Of a stretch of DNA of 32,496 nt, positions 7,626-15,551 are shown one piece after another; within the stretch, counting starts at the first letter, position 1, and each line of letters begins with the position of its first letter. Location of the stretch: positions 1 to 32,496 of the forward strand of contig JAHITZ010000035.1 of the NCBI GenBank assembly GCA_018817405.1, written 5' to 3'. The translations under genes were made by a program, and so were the position numbers. The notes under the pieces are model-generated. The model saw only the letters and a program-made list of their open reading frames with translations. It was not told the DNA's origin and did not search any database. Source of the stretch: Nanobdellota archaeon (GTDB taxonomy: Archaea; Nanobdellota; Nanobdellia; Pacearchaeales; GW2011-AR1).

Positions 7626-8114
7626 TTAAGCTTCTTGCTCTTTGACCCTGTCGGGAAATTTCAGACAGTAAAATATACAGAATCGCAGACCAGTTTGGTT
7701 TACACGGGCATCATCTTTTAATTCATTAGTAGTTGGAGGTCTTCCAAGTCTTCTTTCTAAAAGAGATATTTCTTCTTGTAACCAAAATTTCTCAAGCCTC
7801 AAATAATGCTCGCGGTCTTTAGGGTTAGTGACATGGTATCTGCTGTACGCATTTGCATCTTGCGGGGTGTATCTCATCATGTGCTCAACTCTTGCAAGTA
7901 CAAAATAATCTTCAACACCAATACCTTCTATGTTATCTACCTTAACATTTCTGTCTCTTAAAATAAAAGAGTATGTTTCATCAATAATCCTAAGTTGGTC
8001 TTCTTTAAGCATTGAAGCTATAAAATTTCTATGGGTGGTGTCATAACGTTTTCTTATTTGCGCAGCTCTTTCAGCTGACAAATGTGCAAGAGGATAGTCA
8101 GAGTGTCTTATCAT
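7626..8114 (-). CDS. hypothetical protein, 162 aa, helix-rich
   Basis: I do not recognise this family. The protein is charged, soluble and predicted mostly helical, with many Arg and Tyr residues. The C-terminal third contains R-R-L-G-R-P-P-T-T-N-E-L, which resembles the start of a sigma-like or MarR-like helix-turn-helix, where R-x-P-T-x-x-E-L often precedes the first helix; a complete helix-turn-helix is not evident. It begins 40 bases beyond palindromic element 8156-8290, which lies between it and the upstream asnS on the same strand. Confidence 0.68.
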   Translation of the reverse strand: MIRHSDYPLAHLSAERAAQIRKRYDTTHRNFIASMLKEDQLRIIDETYSFILRDRNVKVDNIEGIGVEDYFVLARVEHMMRYTPQDANAYSRYHVTNPKDREHYLRLEKFWLQEEISLLERRLGRPPTTNELKDDARVNQTGLRFCIFYCLKFPDRVKEQEA

Positions 8115-8155
8115 TTTCCAGTCTACTTTTTGAGAGAATAAAAATGTTTCTATGT

Positions 8156-8290
8156 TAAGCTTTGTTGAAAATCTTTTTTATAACTGCTCGCACCCTGCCC
8201 TCCCACCCTGATACTCTCGATTTGCCAAGTAAAAGAAAAGCAAATCGAGTCATTGTTAGCGAGCAATCTTGGTTTTTTCAACAAAGCTTA
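8156..8290. repeat. palindromic element family A, copy 1, with C-rich bulge and G4 motif
   Basis: Perfect 16-bp terminal inverted repeats TAAGCTTTGTTGAAAA (8156-8171 and 8275-8290) enclose a second stem TGCTCGC/GCGAGCA (8185-8191/8259-8265) and a third stem CTCGATTTGC/GCAAATCGAG (8216-8225/8240-8249). The 5' side between stems 2 and 3 is an unpaired C-rich tract with four CCC runs (8193-8208) separated by one or two bases; on the minus strand this is a canonical G-quadruplex motif. The opposite side is only about nine bases. The element carries no coding frame. Its right end contributes the TAA stop of asnS (8288-8290). Copy 2 lies at 17397-17530. Confidence 0.85.
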
Positions 8291-9589
8291 CGGGTAGGAC
8301 CGAGACATCGTCCTGGGAAAAGCAATTGCATCCTTGATTGTGTCTAAACCGCAAAGCCAGGCGATTAGGCGTTCAACGCCGAGACCGTAGCCGCCGTGGG
8401 GAACAGAGCCGTAGCGGCGTGTGTCGAAGTAAAAATCATACTTTTCGGGGTCTTCGCCTTGCTCTTTTAAATTTTTCTTTAATCTTTCAATACTTTCTTC
8501 TCTTTGAGATGCGCCAATTATTTCTCCGTAATGTTCTGGGGCAATCATGTCAAATCCGAGAACAGTTTTTCCTTCACTAGGATGTTTGTCGGATTCTTTC
8601 ATGTAAAAAGCTTTGACTTGTTTGGGATAGTCTGTAATGATGATTGGTGTGTCATAGAGTTCTGATAGTTTGTCTTCTTCGATTGTTCGGAGGTCTTTGC
8701 CCCATTCGATGTCTACTTTCTTTTTTGATTTTAGTAGTTTGAGGGATTCAGTATATGTCATTCTTGGGAATTTTTTCTTTAATGTTGCCTTTAATGTTGT
8801 TAAGTCTTTTTTTAGAAACTCTAATTCTGTTTTGTTTTTTTTCAATACAGATGAGACAACGTGTTTGATTGCTTGTTCTGCGTCGTCTTGTAAGTAGTCA
8901 AAGTTTTCCCAGGCAGCTTCCATTTCAGCCATCCATAGTTCTGTTAAATGTCTAGAAGTTTTTGATTTTTCAGCTCTGAATGCTGGTTGTATTGTGAAGA
9001 TTTTTTCTAATGCAAAGATTCCTGGCTCGGCGTGGAGCTGCCAGGTTTGTGAAAGAAACATTGGTTTGCTGAAGTAGTCAACCTTGAATAGTGTTGAGCC
9101 GCCTTCGCATTGCATGCCGATTAAAGTTGGAGAGTGGTATTCATAAAAACCTTTGTTATGCCAGTGTTCTCTTAGGGCTTGTAAAACTGTGGAGCGGATT
9201 TTTAGGATTGATGTCATTTTTCTGGAGCGAAGCCATAAATGTCTTCTATCGCCGAGCAGTTCTTCGTTAAGGTCTTTGTTAATTGGGAATTCATTGCTTA
9301 AACCAACAATGTTAATTTTATCTACATGGATTTCATGGCCAGTTGGCGCTCTTTTTTCTTTTTTAATAATTCCCTCAATTTCTAACGAGGCTTCGATTTG
9401 GAGTTTATCAATGTCAAGCCATTGTTTTTTGAATTTTTCTTGAGGAAGGAGGCATTGGATCATGCTGCTTTCATCTCTTAGAATTATAAACTTTAATTTG
9501 TTAGAGCCGCGTTCTCTATGGACCCATCCACGAACTGCGACTTTTCCTTTGCCTTTTGTGATTGCTTCTGCGATTGAGAGGAATTTCAT
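8288..9589 (-). CDS. asnS: asparaginyl-tRNA synthetase
   Basis: A class IIb synthetase of 433 residues that charges tRNA-Asn with asparagine. An N-terminal OB-fold anticodon-binding domain (G-W-V-H-R-E-R-G near residues 21-28) is followed by the catalytic core. Motif 2 reads F-R-A-E-K-S-K-T-S-R-H-L-T-E-L-W, where F-R-A-E-K-S and H-L-T-E-[FL]-W are typical of AsnRS; AspRS would have F-R-A-E-E-x-x-T-x-R-H-L-N-E. Motif 3 is G-Y-G-L-G-V-E-R-L-I near the C-terminus, ending in F-P-R-T-M-S-R-S-Y-P as in archaeal AsnRS. Its presence means tRNA-Asn is charged directly, so the GatE amidotransferase here is needed for tRNA-Gln. A TATA-like element near 9609-9616 on the minus strand fits a nearly leaderless start at 9589. 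Confidence 0.93.
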   Translation of the reverse strand: MKFLSIAEAITKGKGKVAVRGWVHRERGSNKLKFIILRDESSMIQCLLPQEKFKKQWLDIDKLQIEASLEIEGIIKKEKRAPTGHEIHVDKINIVGLSNEFPINKDLNEELLGDRRHLWLRSRKMTSILKIRSTVLQALREHWHNKGFYEYHSPTLIGMQCEGGSTLFKVDYFSKPMFLSQTWQLHAEPGIFALEKIFTIQPAFRAEKSKTSRHLTELWMAEMEAAWENFDYLQDDAEQAIKHVVSSVLKKNKTELEFLKKDLTTLKATLKKKFPRMTYTESLKLLKSKKKVDIEWGKDLRTIEEDKLSELYDTPIIITDYPKQVKAFYMKESDKHPSEGKTVLGFDMIAPEHYGEIIGASQREESIERLKKNLKEQGEDPEKYDFYFDTRRYGSVPHGGYGLGVERLIAWLCGLDTIKDAIAFPRTMSRSYP

Positions 9590-9667
9590 AGTGATAAGAA
9601 AGAAGAATGGTATAAATATGTTTTGTGGTATAGAAATTATTATAAATCCTCCGAGTTAACGTTTTTG

Positions 9668-10060
9668 ATGAGTGATGAAGATAGTCCGAATTTGTATGAT
9701 GGGTTTCCTAAGAGTAGTTCTGGAGGAGTTAGATTTATAATTGATGTTAGGGGGAAGGGAGAGAGGGAACATAGTTTGTGGGTTAACGGGAATAGAAAGA
9801 CAGGGCATTATGTTCCCTTGCCAAGAGGTGTTTTAGGAGAGCTTTCTGAGGCAAGCGCTGATGATATTGAGAGGAAGTTGGGCAATCTTACTGGAGGCTC
9901 TTTAGGATTTTATATGAGGGAAAACAGGATTAGCTACCTGGAGTTGACAACGGCTTTAGCTCAGGCAAGAATTGCCGAGCTTAACATGGAAATTGAAGAT
10001 CTTAATTATGATTTGGGTAGCTATGTTGAAGCCCGCAGAGATCCCCGCGATTGTCATTGA
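9668..10060 (+). CDS. hypothetical protein, 130 aa, with C-terminal coiled coil
   Basis: Family not recognised. The N-terminal part is polar with R-F-I-I-D-V-R-G-K-G-E-R-E-H-S-L-W, suggesting a small beta domain. The C-terminal half (about residues 75-120) has heptad-like hydrophobic spacing, A-Q-A-R-I-A-E-L-N-M-E-I-E-D-L, indicating a short coiled coil. I place the start at the ATG at 9668 rather than an upstream TTG at 9623, because ATTATAAATC (9641-9650) is a TATA box about 25 bases before that ATG, which would make the transcript leaderless. The gene converges with aspS, three bases apart. Confidence 0.68.
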   Translation: MSDEDSPNLYDGFPKSSSGGVRFIIDVRGKGEREHSLWVNGNRKTGHYVPLPRGVLGELSEASADDIERKLGNLTGGSLGFYMRENRISYLELTTALAQARIAELNMEIEDLNYDLGSYVEARRDPRDCH

Positions 10061-10063
10061 GGC

Positions 10064-11434
10064 TTATTTCTTCTTCCTCCCTTTTTCCTTGGGAAGATCT
10101 AAATTAACATGAACATCTTTTAGCTGTTCTGTTCCAGCGTAAGAAGGAGAGTCCATCATTAAATCCTTTGCTTCCTGGTTTTTTGGAAATGCAATAACCT
10201 CCCTGATAGAAGAGGCCTTTGCTAAGATTTGAAAAACTCTGTCAAGACCAAATGCGATTCCTCCGTGTGGCGGTGCACCGTAAGATAGTGCATTAAGCAA
10301 GAAGCCGAATTTTTGCTGTGCTTCTTTTTCTAAAATCCCCAAAGTCTTGAAAACTTTTGCCTGGGTTTCTTTGTCATGGATTCTTATGCTTCCTGAAGCA
10401 AGTTCTACTCCGTTGAGGACACAGTCATATGCTTTTGATTTTATTTTTTCAGGTTTTGAAAAATCAGCGCCTTTTTCTGATCCTGTAAATGGGTGGTGCG
10501 AGCTGACCAATTTCTTTTTTTCTTCACTCCATTCAAATAAAGGATAATCAACAACCCAAACAAAAGCAAATTCGCTGTTATCTTTTTTGTTTTTCCTCAA
10601 GTCTGGTTTGTCATGCCCAAACTTTTTTATGGATATTTCATAGGTCACTCTGGGAAAGGGTGTTTTTATTTCTATATTTAAAACTTTTTTGAAAATATAT
10701 TTAAACATTTCTTCCATTGCCGTAAAAATATCATCGGGTTCAGCAAAACTCATTTCCACATCAAGTTGGGTAAATTCTGGTTGCCTGTCAGCCCTAAGAT
10801 CTTCGTCTCTAAAGCACCTGGCGATTTGGTAGTATTTGTCGTAATTTGCAATCATCATCAATTGTTTAAATATCTGCGGCGATTGGGGCAATGCAAAAAA
10901 CTTGCCTGCGTTTACTCTTGAAGGAACAATATAATCCCTTGCCCCTTCTGGTGTTGTCTTTGCCAAGATCGGAGTTTCAACATGAATAAAACCATCTTTT
11001 TCCATATAATCATGGATTGCATTAATCAGCTTGCTCCTTAATGTCAAATTAGAAATCATTCGCTCTGTCCTCAAATCCAAATACCTGTATTTCAATCTCA
11101 AATCCTCGTCAACATTGCTGTCCTTTAAACCAAAAGGCAGGTTTGGACATTTGTTGAACACCTTGATTGTTTCAGCGATTATTTCAATGTCGCCTGTTGG
11201 CATATTTTTGTTTAGGTCTTTTCTTTTTACAACTTTTCCAGAAACTTGGATGCAGTATTCTTGTTTAAGATTTGATTTTTCTTTCAGGATAATTTGAGTC
11301 TTTCCATATCTGTCTCTTAAAACTAAGAACGTTACTTTTCCAAACTGTCTTATTGTATCAACCCAGCCGCAGAGCTTGACTTTTTTGTCAATGTCTTTAT
11401 TTCTTAATTCTCCACAAGTGTGTGTGCGTAGCAT
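10064..11434 (-). CDS. aspS: bacterial-type aspartyl-tRNA synthetase lacking the GAD domain
   Basis: A class IIb synthetase that charges tRNA-Asp. The sequence is clearly of bacterial type: N-terminal R-T-H-T-C-G-E-L, an OB fold, L-R-L-K-Y-R-Y-L-D-L-R (residues 112-122), T-P-E-G-A-R-D-Y-I-V-P-S-R (161-173), A-L-P-Q-S-P-Q-I-F-K-Q-L (181-192), and motif 2 C-F-R-D-E-D-L-R-A-D-R-Q-P-E-F-T (207-222). Motif 3 is G-G-I-A-F-G-L-D-R-V (391-400). Bacterial AspRS of about 590 residues carries a GAD domain of more than 100 residues between H-D-K-P-D-L-R and the next core strand. Here D-K-P-D-L-R (275-280) is followed after only ten residues by F-V-W-V-V-D-Y-P-L-F-E (291-301), so the GAD domain is absent and the protein is 456 residues. 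Archaea normally have the archaeal AspRS form. Confidence 0.93.
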   Translation of the reverse strand: MLRTHTCGELRNKDIDKKVKLCGWVDTIRQFGKVTFLVLRDRYGKTQIILKEKSNLKQEYCIQVSGKVVKRKDLNKNMPTGDIEIIAETIKVFNKCPNLPFGLKDSNVDEDLRLKYRYLDLRTERMISNLTLRSKLINAIHDYMEKDGFIHVETPILAKTTPEGARDYIVPSRVNAGKFFALPQSPQIFKQLMMIANYDKYYQIARCFRDEDLRADRQPEFTQLDVEMSFAEPDDIFTAMEEMFKYIFKKVLNIEIKTPFPRVTYEISIKKFGHDKPDLRKNKKDNSEFAFVWVVDYPLFEWSEEKKKLVSSHHPFTGSEKGADFSKPEKIKSKAYDCVLNGVELASGSIRIHDKETQAKVFKTLGILEKEAQQKFGFLLNALSYGAPPHGGIAFGLDRVFQILAKASSIREVIAFPKNQEAKDLMMDSPSYAGTEQLKDVHVNLDLPKEKGRKKK

Positions 11435-11476
11435 TACTAAAGAAGAATAAGGAGGTTTTTATTTGTTTTTATGCAT

Positions 11477-12547
11477 TTAATCTTCAGGCATTTGATAAAG
11501 ATTAGCACAAGAACATAATTCAGCACCATAACCAAATTTAAGCAAATGATCTCCCGGTCTCGCGTTTTTCAAAAATTGCCTATCTCTTCTGCCCTGTGAA
11601 GCAGTTGAATTATTAAAAAAATATTCATTTTCTCCATCTGAACTCAAACCACATTTCCTCAAGAATCCAGGATTCCCTCTTTCCAAAGCAGTTAGCATCC
11701 TAAGATTAGCCAAGTGCGGACTTATAAACGCTAACTCGGAAAAAGCAATTCCATTAGGATTCAATTTTCGATTATCTTTAAAACCCTTAATCAGTTGCAA
11801 CCATTCCTTTTCTACATACTTATAGACAGCTCTTCCATCCATGAGCAAAACTCTCCCCCTTGTTTTTACTGGCGCCCTCACTTCCTCTACCGCTCTAACA
11901 GCCTCTTCAAAAGTTACTTTTTCCATGTTTTCTTCACAACTAATAACTTCTCTGTCAACACCCTTCCCTCTGGCTTCATGTCCAACAAATCCCCCTCTTC
12001 CTTTATTACGCGTAACTGCATAAGCGATTGCTCCGTCACCAAATAAAACGCAAGTGCCCCTATCGCTATAATCTGTAATAGCTGACAATTTTTCAGTTCC
12101 AATGGCCAATACAGTTTCATAAAATCCTGAGCCTACCAATGCATCTGCATACATCAAAGCAATGTTTATCCCCCCGCAACCGGCATGAGGGTCTGATCCA
12201 GCTGCATTATGATCTATCATCCCTGAATGGCTCTTTATTAATTCGTCTTGCACTAATCCCGCAATATTCGGAAACATTCTTTCTGCAGAATTAGAGGCAA
12301 CAACAATATGTCCTATTGGAGGAATGTCTCTTTTCAACCTCTCCAAAGCATCTCTAGCAGCCTGCACTGCCATTGTCCCAGGAGTTTCATCCTTTCTTGC
12401 AATTCTCCTCTTAGTAATACCTGTTCTCTGAATCATCCATTCGTTCGAAGTTTCCTGTCCAGAAGCTGCCAAAATTCTTTCCAACTCAAAATTACCTAGC
12501 TCTCTTTTAGGAAAATAAATCCCAACAGATCTAATTCTCGAGCCCAT
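11477..12547 (-). CDS. beta-ketoacyl-ACP synthase III (FabH)-like thiolase-fold enzyme
   Basis: A 356-residue thiolase-superfamily protein. The Cys-His-Asn triad of KAS III is visible: Cys124 in H-A-G-C-G-G-I-N, His278 in S-P-H-L-A-N-L-R (matching H-Q-A-N-x-R), and Asn313 in F-N-N-S-T-A-S. Also typical are W-M-I-Q-R-T-G-I-T-K-R-R near residues 37-48 and S-D-R-G-T-C-V-L-F-G-D-G-A near residues 161-173. KAS III condenses acetyl- or acyl-CoA with malonyl-ACP. Archaeal HMG-CoA synthase shares the fold but uses a Glu-Cys-His triad and differs around these motifs, so I favour a FabH-like enzyme. Archaea lack a standard fatty-acid synthase, so the gene may be bacterial in origin. No acyl carrier protein or other fab gene is nearby. 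Confidence 0.82.
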   Translation of the reverse strand: MGSRIRSVGIYFPKRELGNFELERILAASGQETSNEWMIQRTGITKRRIARKDETPGTMAVQAARDALERLKRDIPPIGHIVVASNSAERMFPNIAGLVQDELIKSHSGMIDHNAAGSDPHAGCGGINIALMYADALVGSGFYETVLAIGTEKLSAITDYSDRGTCVLFGDGAIAYAVTRNKGRGGFVGHEARGKGVDREVISCEENMEKVTFEEAVRAVEEVRAPVKTRGRVLLMDGRAVYKYVEKEWLQLIKGFKDNRKLNPNGIAFSELAFISPHLANLRMLTALERGNPGFLRKCGLSSDGENEYFFNNSTASQGRRDRQFLKNARPGDHLLKFGYGAELCSCANLYQMPED

Positions 12548-12592
12548 TACAGATGGAAAAATAAATAGTTTAAAAGAATATGTGTTGGTTGG

Positions 12593-13114
12593 TTAATACT
12601 TCTTAACCAGCCTTTTGTATAATCTCCTGTAGACTATGATGATTGCTACGATTTCCATGAGAACGAGAGCTATGATGAGATTATTGTCTAGAGATGCTAG
12701 CTCTTCAAAAATTATTAAAGGACTTATTATGCTCTTGTAGTCATATTTTGGAGGAAGATCTGGGATTGGTCCTGATTTGTATTCGTGTGTTTCTTCGCTG
12801 TCTTCTCCGCCGGGTTCTCTTTCAAATTCTTTGCCGTCTTCGTGGTCTATGTCAAAGGAAACTTTTTTTCCTTCTTCTTGGTTTTCTTCGTGGATTTCAT
12901 CAAAAGAGGGTGTATTTGGAGGAGAGAATGAAACATCTAAGTCTTTGTTTGAAAAGAGTTGGATTGTTGTGTAAATGGTAACGATTGCGATGATTATTGC
13001 TGAGAAAAGTAGGATGGCTCTCACGATTTTTACTTTTGTTTTGTCCTTGTTTTCATCTTCTTGAGGAGCGGGTTCTTCTATCAGCTGTTCTTGTGGAGGT
13101 TGCATTTTAGTCAT
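12593..13114 (-). CDS. two-helix membrane protein with acidic outer loop, 173 aa
   Basis: The protein begins with a charged, Pro-rich cytoplasmic tail (1-30), then a first membrane helix (about 32-53, I-V-R-A-I-L-L-F-S-A-I-I-I-A-I-V-T-I). A very acidic hydrophilic segment of about 80 residues follows, and a second helix (about 143-162) leads into a basic tail with several Lys and Arg. By the positive-inside rule both ends are cytoplasmic and the acidic loop is outside. No family is recognised. It lies 41 bases downstream of the larger membrane hydrolase on the same strand and may be co-transcribed with it. Confidence 0.72.
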   Translation of the reverse strand: MTKMQPPQEQLIEEPAPQEDENKDKTKVKIVRAILLFSAIIIAIVTIYTTIQLFSNKDLDVSFSPPNTPSFDEIHEENQEEGKKVSFDIDHEDGKEFEREPGGEDSEETHEYKSGPIPDLPPKYDYKSIISPLIIFEELASLDNNLIIALVLMEIVAIIIVYRRLYKRLVKKY

Positions 13115-13155
13115 AATAAGAAATGATAAGATTATATAAATGTTTAATGATTTTC

Positions 13156-15117
13156 TTAGAATAATATATCTCTAATCGTTTTGTAGGTTTTTGGATATTC
13201 TTTTGGGTAGACAATCTTTGAGTGGAGATATTCAAATCCGTTGCAGGTTCCGTTGATTATGTAATTTGTTGTCCAGTTTAGTGTTGCGCTGTCCTTTTTT
13301 ACTATACCATCTCCATCTACTCCGTTTGTGTCGCAACCAACTCCAATGATGTTATGGACTTCAATTTTAGGGATTTGTTGATTTTTTAGTTTGTTAAGGA
13401 AAAGGCTATTTTCTTCCATATCGTCGCATTCTTTTGATTCGCCGAATGCTTTACATAGATTATAGGTCTTGCTTCCGATTCCGTGATTTGGGGAGGAGAC
13501 CATTATGATTTTGTGTATGTCTTGTTCTCCAAAGATTTGGATATATCGTCTTGCTACGAGTCCACCCATGCTGTGAGTTACTAAGGTGACTTCGTTTTTT
13601 CCTGTTCTTTTCTGGACGCTATCTATGATGTTCTTTAATCTGATTGCGTAAGTGTCAATGTTGTCTTTTTTTGTTTGGAGTATGCTTAGCTCTCCTTCTT
13701 CTCTTATCGAATCAAAGTAGTAGCTGGCTTTTATGCTTACAGGCCAGGGTATTTGACTTAATGTGTCTTGTTTAATTTCTTCTGGGACGTTGATTAGTAT
13801 TGTACCTGCGTTGAGTAGTCCGTCTTTTTCAAGAGATTTTTGCATTTTTCCGAAGAGGTTTAGGTTGTATTCTGCGGAAACTCTGGAACTGAAGTCGTGT
13901 CCGTGTAGGAATATCACAGGGTATAGGTCTTCCTTGTTGGTGCAGGTTTCACATTCTCCGAAGAGACAGCATTGGCTTTTTTGTTCAGAGAATTCTATCT
14001 CGGCGATTTCTGTTTTGTTGATTTGTATACTCTCTACGAATGTGATGTTTAATTCTATGTCTAGAGAATTGTTTAGGTCTGAGTTGTTAAGAGAGTCTTC
14101 TTGAAGCAGGACGTTGATTTTTGTGATGTTGTTTTCTAGAGAGATGAGTGTTTGGGTTTTTTCAGATATATTGCTTTTGTTGAGGAATGAATCTCGTATT
14201 GTTATTATTTGAGTTGCCAGGTTTCTAGCTTCGTTTATTTTTGAGTCTGAGAAATTTGTTTGGAGGATAGTAGAAGTATTTATCTGGAAGGAGTGGAACT
14301 TATCTAAGAGTTCGTTGAATTTGGATATTTGTTTTTCTGTATCGTTTTTTAAGGTTTGAAGTTCTAATGTTTCGTTTACGAATTTGGCTGATTGTTTTTC
14401 AAGAAGGTTCCAGACCGTGCGGTATTCTCCTAATTCCCAGAAATCTTTAATTTTTATGGCGTCGTTTTTAGTCGATAGTACCTTTGAGGTTGTTTCGTTG
14501 ATGTTTTTTATTTCTAACGAAGAACTGTTCAGTTCTGTTTGGACATTTGAAAAATAGCTTTCTAATGAGCCGAAGTTTTCTAGTAGTTTGGTTAATTCTT
14601 TTTGAGTTGTGTTTTTTATGATTGTTTCTTCGTCTGTCAGGTCGTATTCCAGAACGATTAGAGTGCTTTGGTAGAATGGATCTGGTTTTGTGCGGCAGAG
14701 GAATCCTTCTGAGCTGGCGCAGTTCATTTCGAATCGGTAAAATATTTGGCCAGTTCCTTTTGAAGGGGCTGTTAGCGGATATTTTTTTGAAAAGGGTTCA
14801 GAGTTTTTGAATATGAATTCTCCTTTTTCTACTGTGTTGTTTTTTGAAAGGTCTAAAAAACTGTATTCGCATGTTGTTTCGCAAAAAGGGTTTGTTAGGA
14901 TTTTTGATGATATTTCTATTTCTTCTTTATCTCCGTTTTTTAGCGAGAGAAATTCTTTGTCTACTGATAAACGGACTGCTACGTCGTTCCCGATTAGGAA
15001 ATTGAAGTACAGATAGACTTGAACTATGATTAGTGTTAGAATTAATATTCCTATCGTAATCAGAGGGATGATTACTTTTTTGTTTCTTTTTTTAGATTTT
15101 TTACCTCTTTTTTCCAT
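13156..15117 (-). CDS. membrane-tethered extracellular alpha/beta hydrolase (lipase/PGAP1-like)
   Basis: A 653-residue type II membrane protein. A Lys-rich cytoplasmic start is followed by one membrane helix (about residues 14-36). The next region holds Cys pairs, then a long Asn/Ser/Thr-rich segment (about 180-350) with heptad-like spacing, probably a stalk, carrying many N-x-[ST] sites. The C-terminal half is an alpha/beta hydrolase: V-I-F-L-H-G-H-D near residue 400 (oxyanion region), the nucleophile elbow T-H-S-M-G-G near residues 511-516, likely acid in G-V-D-G-D-G-I-V, and likely catalytic His in E-Y-L-H-S-K-I-V near residue 633. The M-V-S-S-P-N-H-G-I-G after the elbow matches lipase/PGAP1-type enzymes. 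Because the active domain is outside, it may cleave surface lipids or esters, possibly of neighbouring cells, though this is inference. Confidence 0.82.
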   Translation of the reverse strand: MEKRGKKSKKRNKKVIIPLITIGILILTLIIVQVYLYFNFLIGNDVAVRLSVDKEFLSLKNGDKEEIEISSKILTNPFCETTCEYSFLDLSKNNTVEKGEFIFKNSEPFSKKYPLTAPSKGTGQIFYRFEMNCASSEGFLCRTKPDPFYQSTLIVLEYDLTDEETIIKNTTQKELTKLLENFGSLESYFSNVQTELNSSSLEIKNINETTSKVLSTKNDAIKIKDFWELGEYRTVWNLLEKQSAKFVNETLELQTLKNDTEKQISKFNELLDKFHSFQINTSTILQTNFSDSKINEARNLATQIITIRDSFLNKSNISEKTQTLISLENNITKINVLLQEDSLNNSDLNNSLDIELNITFVESIQINKTEIAEIEFSEQKSQCCLFGECETCTNKEDLYPVIFLHGHDFSSRVSAEYNLNLFGKMQKSLEKDGLLNAGTILINVPEEIKQDTLSQIPWPVSIKASYYFDSIREEGELSILQTKKDNIDTYAIRLKNIIDSVQKRTGKNEVTLVTHSMGGLVARRYIQIFGEQDIHKIIMVSSPNHGIGSKTYNLCKAFGESKECDDMEENSLFLNKLKNQQIPKIEVHNIIGVGCDTNGVDGDGIVKKDSATLNWTTNYIINGTCNGFEYLHSKIVYPKEYPKTYKTIRDILF

Positions 15118-15218
15118 GTTATGAAAAGTGGATTGGGATATAAAAAGTATTGTAGGGTTTAGGGTTTTTATTTAATAATTATATGAACGTTTAAATAGAT
15201 AAGCAATATCAGAAAGAG

Positions 15219-15551
15219 ATGACCAATTACCCGTCATTACGTAAAGAGATGCGTTGGCTTCGAGATGGAGGTTACACGAGAGAAGAAAGGAGAGAGATTC
15301 TGGAAGATCCAGATGAGCGCGCATTTATATTTTTACCTTCCCAAGAGGAAAGAAAAAAAGAAGACGAAGAAATAAGATGGAACGTTTATCGATGGGTGTT
15401 TAGATTATCTGTTGCTTCTGGCGTGGGTGCAGCTGTTTGCACCGGGCAGTTACGATGGATTCCAATAGGCCTTGCTGTTGGAATTGGGGGTCCGATTGTA
15501 GGAGGAATATGCAATTATTTTGGAGAAGTAATATCAGAACCATGGGACTAA
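15219..15551 (+). CDS. small membrane protein, 110 aa
   Basis: A charged N-terminal half, rich in Arg and Glu and probably helical (residues 1-50), is followed by two hydrophobic segments (about 54-73 and 76-99) containing Gly-rich stretches such as G-L-A-V-G-I-G-G-P-I-V-G-G, which suggest a tight glycine-zipper hairpin in the membrane. Both ends would be cytoplasmic. I do not recognise the family. The stop overlaps the stop of the convergent gatE by three bases. TATA-like ATTTAATAATTATA lies about 35-50 bases upstream. Confidence 0.66.
   Translation: MTNYPSLRKEMRWLRDGGYTREERREILEDPDERAFIFLPSQEERKKEDEEIRWNVYRWVFRLSVASGVGAAVCTGQLRWIPIGLAVGIGGPIVGGICNYFGEVISEPWD

Noticed and set aside
8288-9589. 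Archaeal-type AspRS instead of AsnRS
   Set aside because: Motif 2 has F-R-A-E-K-S and H-L-T-E-L-W, which are typical of AsnRS, and the C-terminus matches AsnRS.
11477-12547. HMG-CoA synthase of the mevalonate pathway
   Set aside because: The His and Asn positions fit KAS III (P-H-x-A-N and N-N-S-T-A-S), and the D-R-G-T-C-V-L-F-G-D-G block is of FabH type. Kept as an alternative to be tested by phylogeny.
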